Counted from the stretch's first letter, positions 19,401 to 28,757 are shown. The stretch: DNA of 52,299 nucleotides from Lachnospiraceae bacterium (GCA_022797375.1 JAAWKM010000005.1:1-52299), one strand, 5' to 3'. Notes: generated by a model not told the origin, from the sequence alone. Program-made: numbers and translations.

Positions 19401-20120
19401 ATTGATAATAAGTTCTTCCATTCCGGTATTAAGCTCTGACAGCAGGGCTTTATTGCCCTTTTTTACAGTATAATAGAACGGATATGTGTCAAGGACTGAA
19501 ACTACTTTGCCATTATCTACATTGTTAGTTGCATTAAAAATAGCCAGGTCTGCTTCTCCATTTTCTAAAGCTTTGACTTTATCTGTCATTGAATTAATGT
19601 AGACAGGCGTATAAGTAAAATTATTTTTTTTAGAAAATGTTTCCAGCATTTCAACATTAGAAGAACTTTTTGTTATAGCAATTCTTGCACCATCAAAACT
19701 TTCATAGTCACCATAATTATACTTGCTGTCTTTTAATGCAAATATTCCAGGTGCCATGTATCCGCCAATAATAGAAGAGAAGTCCATTGTCTTGCTGCGC
19801 TTTGGAACATATGTAGATGGGAACAGTATATCAATCCTGCCATCTTCCAGCATTTTAACTGCTTCATTCCAGTCTGCCTTAATATATTCATATCTCCAGT
19901 TATTAATTTTGGCCAGACTGTCTAAATAAGGTTTGCAATAACCTGTAACATTGCCTGTATCATCATAGTATAACAGGTTGTTTATTCCACAGGGTATGCG
20001 TATAACTTTCCCGCCTGTGTTTTCTGCACTGGCATATATTTTATTGTATGCTGGTATAAAAAGCAGTAATAAAATTATTAAGGTAATTTTATATGCTTTT
20101 TGTATTTTAGATAAATTCAT
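16473..20120 (-). CDS. Hybrid sensor histidine kinase: two periplasmic SBP_bac_3 domains, TM, HisKA, HATPase, two receiver domains (BvgS-like)
   Basis: Two SBP3-like regions, HisKA SHDIRTPMNAIIGM, HATPase GTGLGMAITQNII, REC IMDWDMPGITG and LLLVEDNEINREIAAEIL...IIFMDVQMPVMNG. Confidence 0.93.
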   Translation of the reverse strand: MNLSKIQKAYKITLIILLLLFIPAYNKIYASAENTGGKVIRIPCGINNLLYYDDTGNVTGYCKPYLDSLAKINNWRYEYIKADWNEAVKMLEDGRIDILFPSTYVPKRSKTMDFSSIIGGYMAPGIFALKDSKYNYGDYESFDGARIAITKSSSNVEMLETFSKKNNFTYTPVYINSMTDKVKALENGEADLAIFNATNNVDNGKVVSVLDTYPFYYTVKKGNKALLSELNTGMEELIINEPDLIGDVFKNCLMGTNRCNAAFTSKERQLITNKQEIIAGFYEKTEPLAYVTDNGRYEGIYIELMNKIKKETGLNISLYPIDRSKYWQDLLKDGTIDFYIGSFGNITSKDGNFLTTSPFMEYETVLVTKNNFKLSDTTKYSIALTKARKYWTNNLPDDFKNPDIKFYKTARECLVAVNKGEADATLLNTIEYSYQCKNIRFAELVQWENYRFSSGISMVAIKDIDKTIYSAMEKALGILTETDISDATKNNLNITYKPVDFVDYIYPSRYILLIIIIILLLASAAGIIIYKTRQKQTHVIKEAQKSEEQQLRIMAALSLDYESVYYIDLDTDSFTVIKAIENPGRISSVNTKEEKYIYSDIMNNYINKSVLPEYKDHIAALSERNALIEHFKNEKDLTVRYQSKPDSKNREYFEMHFVCISSGIGENIMVLGLRCVDKITREEIKQHKALKEAFDAANRANNAKSDFLSRMSHDIRTPMNAIIGMTAIATAHIDDKERVQDSLVKIDASSRHLLALINEVLDMSRIESGKISLNEDYFNLPELINNLLVMVHPQIKKHKHNLQVHIFDIEHENVIGDSLRLQQAFVNIMGNAVKYTPDNGNIILTVREAPSHNESTGYYEFIFEDNGIGMPAEYIEHIFEPFSRVEDVRTSKIQGTGLGMAITQNIIHMMDGDIIVKSEEGKGSKFTITLFLKLQDKHEQPAYRLPGLPVLVAGGDTLLCQSICKMLNEMGMHSEYRYSGIEALELVNKRHEENNDFYAVIMDWDMPGITGFEISNGINSITGGKTLVIILSGYELTDIETEARGLGINLFLNKPVFKSGLAKIFNNLINNTDTNDLTLKLDNVKESNYSGKRLLLVEDNEINREIAAEILGMTGIQIEEAHNGEEAVNKFSASEPGYYDIIFMDVQMPVMNGYEATSAIRSLDRHDARTIPVIAMTANAFAEDIADSKNAGMDEHLAKPIDVIKLNEILGKYLE

Positions 20121-20143
20121 AATAATACCACTTTCTATGGTTT

Positions 20144-21760
20144 TTAACCCAAAATATTATTTATAAGCCCTTTTATTCCTTCTTTTTTAAATATTTCCTT
20201 ATAATATGCGGTTTCCTGCTGTATAAGCCCGTCAATAACTTTTATTCCAAGCAGTTCTACTGGCGCCTTATCATCTGTAAGTATATAGTTGCCGGGGCTG
20301 TATTTTGAAAGCTTGCCAGATATATGTTCCATAAGCATGGCAAGTTCCATGTTTTGTATTGCCTGCGTATTTTCTTTAAATACATTATACATGTTTTTAT
20401 TATTGGAAGCAAACAGTTCCCTGTTTGTGGAATTTTCTACATCTATTGTATAAACTTCACTGAATACAGATGAAATTGTATCTGAAAGATACTCGTTTAT
20501 ATTTCCTTCACTGCTGCCTTGCATATTCATATTTACAACCATTACGCCATTTTCAGACAGATGTTCTCTTACAAGGGTGAAAAATTCAACAGAGGACATC
20601 TGGAATGGTATAGTAATATCCTGGTACGCATCTACCATGATAACATCATATTTTTTATCTACAGTATTTAAAAATGCCCTGCCATCATATGTTGTTACAT
20701 TTATATCATCTGGCAGGTGGAAATATTTCCTGGAAAGATTTGTTATTTTTTCATCAATTTCAACGCCTTCAATGTTGTTGTTTCCAAAATATTTCCTGCA
20801 CTGGAGCGCATATGTGCCTGTCCCCATGCCAAGTATAAGAATGTCTGCATTTCTGGCATCTGTCATAACAGGGGCAGCAAGGGCATAATCATAATACATT
20901 CCTGTAAGGTCTTCATCTTTCATATAAACAGACTGGACACCAAAAAGCACATTTGTTGAAAGTATAACATTTCTGTCTGATTCTTTAACTTGTAAATAGT
21001 TATAAACAGACTCACCCTCATAAGCAAGTTCTTTTTCCCAGAATGCAAAGGAATTGTTTGTACCAGCTATACAACAGGATATAAATATAATAATGGAAAC
21101 AGCCACCCTTTTCTGGTGTGTCCTGCTGTTTATAAAATAAATAATGCACAATGCAGTTAAAATTCCTGCGAATATAAGCATTGTAATGCTTGTTCCAACG
21201 GCTGGTATTGTTATAAATGTTGGCACAAATGTGCCGATAATGCTTCCAATAGTGTTAAATGCATTCAGTGTACCTACAGTTTTGCCACTGTCTTCAAGGC
21301 TGTCTACAGAGTACCTTGCAAGTGACGGGGTGACAGTACCTAATAAAAATAATGGGAATACAAATATAAGCATACAGGCGGCAAATGCTGCTATTACCAG
21401 GAAATTGCTGTTCACTGTAAATATAAGCAGTGCTGAAATCCCAAGGATAATATATTTGCCAAAGACAGGTATAAGTGCAATCCATATAGCGGCAGTTAGT
21501 ATCCTTGTGTAAAGCCTGCCCGGTTCAGGATTTTTATCTGCACTTTTTCCACCATAAATATTACCTAGCGCCATAGCAATCATTATAGTGCCAATGATAA
21601 TAGTCCAGACAATCTGGGAAGAACTGAAATAAGGGGCTAAGAGCCTGCTTGCGCCAAGTTCTACAGCCATAACAGACATGCCTGCAAAAAATTCAGTAAG
21701 GTATAAAAAAAGTTTGTTGTCAAGTATTTTTACTTTAGCCATTATTACATATTTCTCCAT
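20144..21760 (-). CDS. Fused MFS-like membrane / spermidine synthase-like protein
   Basis: Multi-TM N-terminus (FFAGMSVMAVELGASRLLAPYF) plus C-terminal spermidine synthase-like ILILGMGTGTYALQCRKYF...VEIDEKI...YDVIMVDAYQD. Confidence 0.88.
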   Translation of the reverse strand: MEKYVIMAKVKILDNKLFLYLTEFFAGMSVMAVELGASRLLAPYFSSSQIVWTIIIGTIMIAMALGNIYGGKSADKNPEPGRLYTRILTAAIWIALIPVFGKYIILGISALLIFTVNSNFLVIAAFAACMLIFVFPLFLLGTVTPSLARYSVDSLEDSGKTVGTLNAFNTIGSIIGTFVPTFITIPAVGTSITMLIFAGILTALCIIYFINSRTHQKRVAVSIIIFISCCIAGTNNSFAFWEKELAYEGESVYNYLQVKESDRNVILSTNVLFGVQSVYMKDEDLTGMYYDYALAAPVMTDARNADILILGMGTGTYALQCRKYFGNNNIEGVEIDEKITNLSRKYFHLPDDINVTTYDGRAFLNTVDKKYDVIMVDAYQDITIPFQMSSVEFFTLVREHLSENGVMVVNMNMQGSSEGNINEYLSDTISSVFSEVYTIDVENSTNRELFASNNKNMYNVFKENTQAIQNMELAMLMEHISGKLSKYSPGNYILTDDKAPVELLGIKVIDGLIQQETAYYKEIFKKEGIKGLINNILG

Positions 21761-22015
21761 TTTACTTTATAATAAAGGTGTTTTGTAATAATTATATCAC
21801 TTTTTTTAACAATAAAACAGACTAGTTTAACAAAAATTTAAAAATATGGTAATAAAAGATTATTGATATCCGTGCTCTAAAGTAATATACTATTGTATTA
21901 GACGGGCTATAAAATTTAACCTTATATAGCAACTTGTATGGATAAGGCCATAAGCAAAAAGTTCCATAGCATTATAGGAATTTTCCTGGCAATAAAAATA
22001 AAGGGCAGTGTGATT

Positions 22016-23566
22016 ATGAAAAAAAAGAATAAAAGAAACCGGGCAGGTAATGAAGCAGCTACTATTGAAAGCACTACTTTACATCCTGGTATAAATATAG
22101 GTGGTACAACATTAGACGGAAAAAAGAGGAGAAGAGGCATTTCTGGAAAATGGCTTTTAATACCTGTTTTTATTATTATAATTGGTATTACGGGGTATTT
22201 TGCAGGCGTTGTATACTATAAGTCACACTTTTTTAAAGGAACCAATGTATATGGTACAGATGTTTCGCAGATGGAAGTGCAGGACTTTGAAGAAGGGCTT
22301 TCAAGTTATTCCCTTAAAATAATACAGAAAGATAAAGATGGCATGGACTTTGAAGAAGAGTTTTCAAGTGACGCACTTGGTTTAACAGTTTCTTCAACAG
22401 ATGAACTGGTTAAAATTATAGAGGAGCAGAATGAATGGCTGTGGCCGCTGCAGCAGAGTGCTGTTTATTCAGGAAGGCCAACATTTATAGGCTGTGACCA
22501 GGATAAAATAAAAGATGTGGCGGACAGCTTAACCAATATGCAGAAAGAGAATATTACCAAATCAAAGAATGCATATATATCTGGTTATAAAAAGGGCAAA
22601 GGCTATGAAATTATCAGTGAAACCCAGGGAAATGAACTTGACAAAACTGCTGTTATTGAAGCTATTGAGAGTGCAGTTAAAGGCTTAAAGACAGAGATAA
22701 ACTGTGAAGAACTTGGGCTGTATAAAAAGCCTGCTGTTACTTCTGGTGACAAGAAGCTGGGCAAAACCCTTAAAAAGCTTAATAAATACACAAGTACAGA
22801 TATTACGTATGAATTCGGTGATAATACAGAAGTGCTGGATGGTGATACAATTAATAAGTGGCTTTCTGTTAAAAATGGAAAGGTAAAAATTGATGAGAAT
22901 GAGGTGTCAGAATTTGTTGCTTCTATCAGAAGAAAATACGATACAATTTTCCGTCCACGCAAGTTTAAAACAAGTTATGGTGAAACAATTACAATAGCAG
23001 AGGGGGATTATGGATGGTGGATGAATACCCCGCAGGAGATAAAGGAACTTACAAAGCTTATAAAGAAGGGTAAGCAGGGAAAAAGGACACCTTGTTATTA
23101 CCAGACTGCAGACAGGTATGGCAAACGTGATTATGGTGATACCTATGTAGAGATAAACCTTACAGCACAGCATGTTATTTTATATAAAGATGGTAAAATG
23201 GTGCTTGAAACAGACTGTGTTACAGGCAATAGTGCACGTGGGTTTGATACACCAGCAGGAGTTTATGGTATTACATATAAACAGCGTGATGCTACATTAA
23301 ATGGGGAGAATTATTCTACTCCTGTAAGTTACTGGATGCCATTTAATAAAAATATAGGCCTTCATGATGCAGGATGGAGAAGTACATTTGGTGGTGAACT
23401 ATATAAAACAAGTGGTTCACATGGCTGTGTAAACCTTCCGCCAGAAAAGGCAAGGCAGATATATGATATAATACAGACAGGAACACCAGTAATATGTTAT
23501 AACCTGCCTGGCACAAAGAGTGGTAATATTTCAAAAGCAGCCAAAAAGGGAAACAATAACACATAA
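22016..23566 (+). CDS. L,D-transpeptidase with peptidoglycan-binding-4-type domain
   Basis: N-terminal TM; YkuD motif MPFNKNIGLHDAGWRSTFGGELYKTSGSHGCVNLPPEKARQIYDII. Start 22016 (MKKKNKRNRAG). Confidence 0.93.
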   Translation: MKKKNKRNRAGNEAATIESTTLHPGINIGGTTLDGKKRRRGISGKWLLIPVFIIIIGITGYFAGVVYYKSHFFKGTNVYGTDVSQMEVQDFEEGLSSYSLKIIQKDKDGMDFEEEFSSDALGLTVSSTDELVKIIEEQNEWLWPLQQSAVYSGRPTFIGCDQDKIKDVADSLTNMQKENITKSKNAYISGYKKGKGYEIISETQGNELDKTAVIEAIESAVKGLKTEINCEELGLYKKPAVTSGDKKLGKTLKKLNKYTSTDITYEFGDNTEVLDGDTINKWLSVKNGKVKIDENEVSEFVASIRRKYDTIFRPRKFKTSYGETITIAEGDYGWWMNTPQEIKELTKLIKKGKQGKRTPCYYQTADRYGKRDYGDTYVEINLTAQHVILYKDGKMVLETDCVTGNSARGFDTPAGVYGITYKQRDATLNGENYSTPVSYWMPFNKNIGLHDAGWRSTFGGELYKTSGSHGCVNLPPEKARQIYDIIQTGTPVICYNLPGTKSGNISKAAKKGNNNT

Positions 23567-23584
23567 TATAACTTTATAAATTTA

Positions 23585-23636
23585 AACAGCCAGCAGTATT
23601 AATGGATATTTCCATTAACTATGCTGGCTGTTATTT
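23585..23636. terminator. Bidirectional terminator hairpin
   Basis: AACAGCCAGCA...TGCTGGCTGTTATTTT between convergent genes. Confidence 0.85.
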
Positions 23637-23657
23637 TATGGCTGGTTTCCAGGAATT

Positions 23658-24629
23658 TTATAAAAGTTTTCTTATTATTTCCTGGAAACCTGGGTTAGAG
23701 TTATTTTTTAAAATCATTCCAGCAATAGGAATTTGCAGTATATCTGGATAAAGGTTTTTAATGCTCTCTTTTATAATTGTATAAATTTCATTATCAAGTT
23801 TTCCAAATGTCTTTTCATAGTTAATAATGAATGTAATATATTGTATTATAAACTGTTCATCATGCCAGGCTGAAATTTCTGCTGGTATTTTCCTTGAACG
23901 TATTTCCTCGATAAGCATTAATGAGATACCAAGGAAATCTATTCTTTGTTCTGGTGTATTGTTTTTTGAAACAGAAGCACCTGATATTATATGATGGTAC
24001 AGTACCTTTCCTGATATATAAACTTTCTGGCAGTAGATTTTCATAAGGTGGCTGAAGAAAATATCTTCATATAATGTATTTTCTGGAAAGAATATATTGT
24101 TTTCAAGAATCAGGTCTTTCAGGTATAATTTATTCCATACAGCATCATTTATATCTTTATTAAGAAAATTAATGCGTTCATCCATGCCAGATATATTAAT
24201 AATTTCATCCTGGCAAGTAATTGCAACATTATCTTGTGCAGTGTAGTTGTTCTGGCGCACAGACTGGCATACTGCAAGGTCACAGCCGTTATTATATGCA
24301 GCATTGTATAGTGTTTCAAACATACCTGGTTCACAGATATCGTCATCATCTACAAAACCTATATATGGTGCAGAAGCATACGAGAGCCCTGTATTCCTTG
24401 CACGTCCGGCTTTGCCGTTCTCTGTACAGTTTACTAATAAAACAGAGTCTGGGTAATCATGTTCCCATTTACATAATAATTCATATGAATTATCTGTAGA
24501 GGCGTCATTTACCAGAATAATTTCTAAAGCATCAATGCCTATAGACTGGTTAATAAGTGATGCCATGCATTTATCTATTGTTTTTTCTACATTATAGCAT
24601 GGTATTATAATGCTTGCTTTTTTATTCAT
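23658..24629 (-). CDS. Glycosyltransferase family 2
   Basis: ASIIIPCYNVEKTIDKCMASLINQSI...EIILVNDASTDNS...GKAGRARNTGLSYASAPYIGFVDDDD. Confidence 0.95.
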   Translation of the reverse strand: MNKKASIIIPCYNVEKTIDKCMASLINQSIGIDALEIILVNDASTDNSYELLCKWEHDYPDSVLLVNCTENGKAGRARNTGLSYASAPYIGFVDDDDICEPGMFETLYNAAYNNGCDLAVCQSVRQNNYTAQDNVAITCQDEIINISGMDERINFLNKDINDAVWNKLYLKDLILENNIFFPENTLYEDIFFSHLMKIYCQKVYISGKVLYHHIISGASVSKNNTPEQRIDFLGISLMLIEEIRSRKIPAEISAWHDEQFIIQYITFIINYEKTFGKLDNEIYTIIKESIKNLYPDILQIPIAGMILKNNSNPGFQEIIRKLL

Positions 24630-24649
24630 TTATTATCCTTCCCTTTTTA

Positions 24650-26587
24650 TTACAATTTATCTGACAAGGCTTCCCACTGTTCCATAAGTTCTTCAAGCCT
24701 GTTTCTGTTGGCCTCATGTTCCTTGGAAAGTTCCTGTAATAATTGTATATTTGTGCCATTAGCCGGGTCTGAAAGTTGTAAATCTATTTCTGTGTTACGT
24801 GTTTCGAGTTTTTCTATTTCTGTTTCAGTTTTTTTCAGTTCATTTTCTATTTTACGCAGCCTTGCCTGTTCTTCTTTCTGCTGCTGCCAGCTTGTTTTAT
24901 TGCCAGATGCAAAGCTGTTTTCTGGATTACAGGAAACCACCTGTACAGGCATGGAAAGCTGTGCCCTTTCCGCATCTTCCTTTTTTTCAAGGTAATAATC
25001 ATAATTACCAGGATAATTGACTATCTGCTGTTGTGTAAGGTTAAGTATTCTTGATGCAGTAGTATTTATAAAATACCTGTCATGTGATACATATAAAATA
25101 GTGCCCTCAAAATTGTTAATAGCATGTTCCAGTATTTCTTTGGAGTCAATATCAAGATGGTTTGTAGGCTCATCAAGCAACAGGAAGTTGGCGTCTGAAA
25201 GCATAAGCTTTGCCAGTGATACACGTCCCCTTTCACCACCGCTTAGATTTTTGACCTGTTTAAATACATCATCATTAGTAAAAAGAAAGGCGGCAAGCAC
25301 ATTACGTACCTGTGTATTGTTCATATCAGGGTATGTATCCTGTATTTCTTCAAATAATGTTTTTTCTGGGTGGAGCACCTGGTGTTCCTGGTCATAATAT
25401 GCTATATGCACATTAGTCCCAAACTTTATCTGTCCGTCAAAATCTGTACCAGTCCCATACATTTCCATAAGCATTTTAAGGATAGTGGTTTTGCCAGTAC
25501 CATTATCACCAATTATTGCTACATGTTCACCTCTTTTAATTTCAAAACTGATATCTGAAAAAAGCTGGTGGCTGCCATAACTTTTAGAAAGCCCTTTTAC
25601 AGAGAGCACATCATTACCACTCTGTATACGTGGTTTAAAAAGAAGGTTCATTTTGGTTTTTTCCTCTACAGGCTTGTCTATACGCTCAATCTTATCAAGC
25701 ATCTTTTCGCGGCTTTCAGCCCGTTTAATTGATTTCTCCCTGTTAAATGACTTAAGCTTTGCAATAACCTCTTCCTGGTGTTTTATTTCGGCTTGCTGGT
25801 TAAGGTACTGTTTCATAAGTGTTTCCATTGCTGCCTGTTTTTTTCTGGAATATTCTGTATAATTTCCTTGGAACACACTGCATTTTGCCTGTCTTAATTC
25901 TATTATCTTTGTTGCAATTTTATCTAAAAAATACCTGTCATGTGCAACAACAAGCACAGCACCTTTATAGTTGGCAAGATATCCTTCAAGCCACTGTATT
26001 GAGTTCATGTCAAGGTGGTTGGCTGGTTCGTCAAGTATAACCAGGTCTGGGTTTTTAAGGAGCATCATAGCAAGGGCAACCCTTGTCTTTTCCCCACCAG
26101 ACAATGACTGTACAGGCTGGCCAAAATCTTCTTCATTAAACCCAAGCCCCTTGAGTACACCTGTAATTTCACTTTCATATGAATAACCACCAAGCTGTTC
26201 AAAGCGGTGGCGTGCCTGGTCATATTGTTTAATAAGAGCCTCAAGCTTCTCATCTTTTGTATTATCCATCTGTGCAGACAGTTCATCAAGGCGCCTGCCC
26301 AGCTCTTCAACCTCAGGGCGTGCGCCATGCATTTCTTCTAATATGCTTTTATTGGAATTATATTCCTGGTTCTGTGCAAAATATCCTATGGAAATATCTT
26401 TAGATATGATAACTTCCCCACTGTCAGCTTCCAGTTCATTCATAATTATTTTAATAAGAGTTGACTTGCCAGAACCATTTATTCCTACTATAGCAGCTTT
26501 TTCATTATCATTTATATGGAACGATATATCGTTTAAAATAATATCTGTTAAAAAGGTTTTGGTAATATGGGTGCATTGTAAAATCAT
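24650..26587 (-). CDS. ABC-F family ATP-binding cassette protein
   Basis: Two ABC domains with Walker A GINGSGKST and GDNGTGKTT, LSGGEKTRV/LSGGERGRV, long linker, no TM. Start MILQCTHITK at 26587 with RBS atgagga. Confidence 0.93.
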   Translation of the reverse strand: MILQCTHITKTFLTDIILNDISFHINDNEKAAIVGINGSGKSTLIKIIMNELEADSGEVIISKDISIGYFAQNQEYNSNKSILEEMHGARPEVEELGRRLDELSAQMDNTKDEKLEALIKQYDQARHRFEQLGGYSYESEITGVLKGLGFNEEDFGQPVQSLSGGEKTRVALAMMLLKNPDLVILDEPANHLDMNSIQWLEGYLANYKGAVLVVAHDRYFLDKIATKIIELRQAKCSVFQGNYTEYSRKKQAAMETLMKQYLNQQAEIKHQEEVIAKLKSFNREKSIKRAESREKMLDKIERIDKPVEEKTKMNLLFKPRIQSGNDVLSVKGLSKSYGSHQLFSDISFEIKRGEHVAIIGDNGTGKTTILKMLMEMYGTGTDFDGQIKFGTNVHIAYYDQEHQVLHPEKTLFEEIQDTYPDMNNTQVRNVLAAFLFTNDDVFKQVKNLSGGERGRVSLAKLMLSDANFLLLDEPTNHLDIDSKEILEHAINNFEGTILYVSHDRYFINTTASRILNLTQQQIVNYPGNYDYYLEKKEDAERAQLSMPVQVVSCNPENSFASGNKTSWQQQKEEQARLRKIENELKKTETEIEKLETRNTEIDLQLSDPANGTNIQLLQELSKEHEANRNRLEELMEQWEALSDKL

Positions 26588-26685
26588 AGAATTCCTCATT
26601 TCTATAAAAATTTTGAATAATTTATTATAAACTAATATAGAGAAAAAGGCAAATTTTACAGTTTATATAGTTATGTCTGTTTGGT

Positions 26686-26952
26686 AAAATTTCCAGTTAT
26701 TCTGTGCTGGCAGACGGACGCAGGTTTTTTATGCCAGGGCGGGTTTATTCCACTCCAGGGCACGCATTCCGCTACGTTAACCCACGCAGCGGCACATAAA
26801 GCACCTGTGTACCAAAAGAAACTTATGTTTCTTCTGCCACACAGGTGCTTAAATGCCGGCGGGGTTAAAGTGCACCTGTCATGGAATAAACCCGCCCTGG
26901 CATAAAAAACCTGCTGCCTGTTGGCAAAATGAATGATATAACTAGAAACTGT
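26686..26952 (-). repeat. Palindromic element family 1, copy C
   Basis: TATGCCAGGGCGGGTTTATTCCA pairs with TGGAATAAACCCGCCCTGGCATA; rc core TTTAACCCCGCCGGCATTT...GTGCCGCTGCGTGGGTTAACGTAGCGGAATGCGTGCCC. Confidence 0.85.
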
Positions 26953-26984
26953 ATCTGCCGTTTGTCTGAATAATTTAACACACA

Positions 26985-27236
26985 ATAAAATTTCCAGTTA
27001 TAATCATGGGTCTGCTAGAAGACAGCAGGTTTCACATGTCCAGGCTGGTATTTTCCATGACAGAAGCACTTTAGCCCCGCCGGCGTTTGAATCTGGTTTT
27101 CTCAGATTTTATGCGCCGTTGCGTGGGCTGATGTAGCGGAAGCGTGCTCTGGAATGGAAAATACCAGCCTGGACATGTGAAACCTTGCGTCCGTCTGCCA
27201 GCACAGTATAACTTGAAATTTTATGAAACGGACGTG
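26985..27236 (+). repeat. Palindromic element family 1, copy D
   Basis: TTTCACATGTCCAGGCTGGTATTTTCCA pairs with TGGAAAATACCAGCCTGGACATGTGAAA; core GCACTTTAGCCCCGCCGGCGTTTGAATCTGG...CAGATTTTATGCGCCGTTGCGTGGGCTGATGTAGCGGAAGCGTGC. Confidence 0.88.
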
Positions 27237-27245
27237 TCCGTTTCA
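27224..27245. promoter_or_regulatory. Palindrome TGAAACGGAC-GT-GTCCGTTTCA upstream of the rplS promoter
   Basis: 10-bp perfect inverted arms ending 8 bp before the candidate -35. Confidence 0.5.
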
Positions 27246-27253
27246 CAAAATCC

Positions 27254-27282
27254 TTGCAATATATGGCAGTCTGTGTTAGAAT
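27254..27282 (+). promoter_or_regulatory. Sigma-A type promoter for rplS
   Basis: TTGCAA - 17 bp - TAGAAT. Confidence 0.65.
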
Positions 27283-27289
27283 ACATGAT

Positions 27290-27373
27290 GTTGTGTATAG
27301 GAGATGTTCCTCTGTTACGGCTGCATGGCACATAAGTATTAAGAACATCAAGATAAATAAGGAGGTCACACAG
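27290..27373 (+). promoter_or_regulatory. Candidate L19 (rplS) mRNA leader
   Basis: GATGTT..GAACATC pairing in the leader (gatgttcctctgttacggc...aagaacatc) preceding AGGAGG. Confidence 0.4.
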
Positions 27374-27721
27374 ATGAATGACATTATTAAGGAAATTGAG
27401 GATGCGCAGTTAAAGAAAGACATTGCTGAGTTTGGCATTGGTGATACTGTAAAAGTGTATGCTAAGGTTATTGAAGGAACCAGGGAGCGTGTCCAGGTTT
27501 TTGAAGGAACTGTCCTTAAAAGGCAGAATGGCGGAATAAGGGAGACATTTACAGTAAGGAAGTTTTCTAATGGTGTAGGTGTTGAGAAGACATGGCCATT
27601 ACATTCACCAATTATTGACAAAATTGAAGTAGTCCGCAAGGGTAAAGTAAGGCGTGCTAAATTATTCTATCTTCGTAACAGGGTTGGAAAGGCAGCCAAA
27701 GTTAAAGAAGCAATAAGATAA
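27374..27721 (+). CDS. rplS: 50S ribosomal protein L19
   Basis: [66 protein letters not shown] aaggagg. Confidence 0.97.
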   Translation: MNDIIKEIEDAQLKKDIAEFGIGDTVKVYAKVIEGTRERVQVFEGTVLKRQNGGIRETFTVRKFSNGVGVEKTWPLHSPIIDKIEVVRKGKVRRAKLFYLRNRVGKAAKVKEAIR

Positions 27722-27746
27722 TTAAGGATGCAGATGTTATAATAAT

Positions 27747-27803
27747 GGGGTTATAGTTCTGGTTCCAGGTTTTTAAGGAAAGGACAATAACCCCGTTTTA
27801 TAT
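27747..27803 (+). terminator. Probable rplS terminator
   Basis: GGGGTTAT ... ATAACCCC GTTTTAT with a large loop. Confidence 0.6.
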
Positions 27804-27843
27804 AATATGTAAAATGTCATTCTGTAATCAGGAGGGAAAGAAT

Positions 27844-28686
27844 ATGTGGTGTCCGGTTTGTAAGACAGAATACCAGAAAGGAATTACAATCTGTGCAGAG
27901 TGTGGTTCAGAACTGGCTGAAGGGACAGAAGATGATTTTTTAATTACAGGCTTATGTGAGTTAAAGGATAAAGAGGCAGCAGCAAAACTTTTAGAGTACC
28001 TGCAGTTTTCAGGAATTACGAATGTAGAAGAAAAAGAAGAGGATGGCGTTTATATAATTACTGTACCACAGAGCCAGTCAAAACAGGCAGAAAGGCTTAT
28101 GCGTGGTTTTATGATGGCACAGCAGGAAGAACAGGATAAAGAGGCAAAGGCTTCAGGTACAGGAAATGACGGCAGCCAGGAAAGAGGCAGTGATGAAACA
28201 CCAGAGGGTATTTTAAACAATTCATCTAAAACTTATACTAAAAAAGCAGATGAGTATAAAGATGCCAGGACATCAGGAATTACATTTATTATATTTGGCT
28301 TAATTGGGATGGCATATCTTATATTGTGCAAGCTTGGAATACTTCCATTAACATATAATGAGATAGTATTTGTGCTTTTATTGTGTATGTTTGCGTTCTT
28401 TATAGCTGGCGGATTTGCTTCAGTTATAAAATCCGGCAAAATTAAGGGGCAGATATCCGAAGAAGAAGCCTTGACAAAAGAAATAAAACTCTGGCTGGAT
28501 GAGAATATTACAAGTGATCTTGTTGGAAGCTGGAAGGACGCAAATGTTCCAGATGAAGAAAATGAATTAATTGTAATATCAAAGATTGGTGAAATGCTTT
28601 CAGGTTATTATACAAAGCTTGATACTTCTTATCTGGAAATGGTGGCGGACGAATATTTTAATGAAAAAATATCAGGCAGTTTTTAA
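27844..28686 (+). CDS. Zinc-ribbon / DUF2007-like membrane protein
   Basis: MWCPVCKTEYQKGITICAECGSEL zinc ribbon, DUF2007-like segment (LEYLQFSGITNVEEKEEDGVYIITVPQSQSKQAERLM), two TM segments. RBS aggagggaaag. Confidence 0.75.
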   Translation: MWCPVCKTEYQKGITICAECGSELAEGTEDDFLITGLCELKDKEAAAKLLEYLQFSGITNVEEKEEDGVYIITVPQSQSKQAERLMRGFMMAQQEEQDKEAKASGTGNDGSQERGSDETPEGILNNSSKTYTKKADEYKDARTSGITFIIFGLIGMAYLILCKLGILPLTYNEIVFVLLLCMFAFFIAGGFASVIKSGKIKGQISEEEALTKEIKLWLDENITSDLVGSWKDANVPDEENELIVISKIGEMLSGYYTKLDTSYLEMVADEYFNEKISGSF

Positions 28687-28712
28687 AATAAATAAATTGT
28701 TTTATTGTAGTG

Positions 28713-28757
28713 AAAATGCAAAGCTTTCTGGATTTACAGCGGTTTTGCATTTTTTTA
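28713..28757 (+). terminator. Rho-independent terminator
   Basis: AAATGCAAA ... TTTTGCATTTTTTTAT. Confidence 0.75.

Noticed and set aside
26671-27335. ORFs 26671..26985(-), 26681..26905(+) and 27144..27335(+)
   Set aside because: Peptides such as VPWNGIIQPGHGKLASVCQH / VPWSGINPPWHKKPASVCQHRITG recur only because the repeat DNA recurs; judged non-coding.
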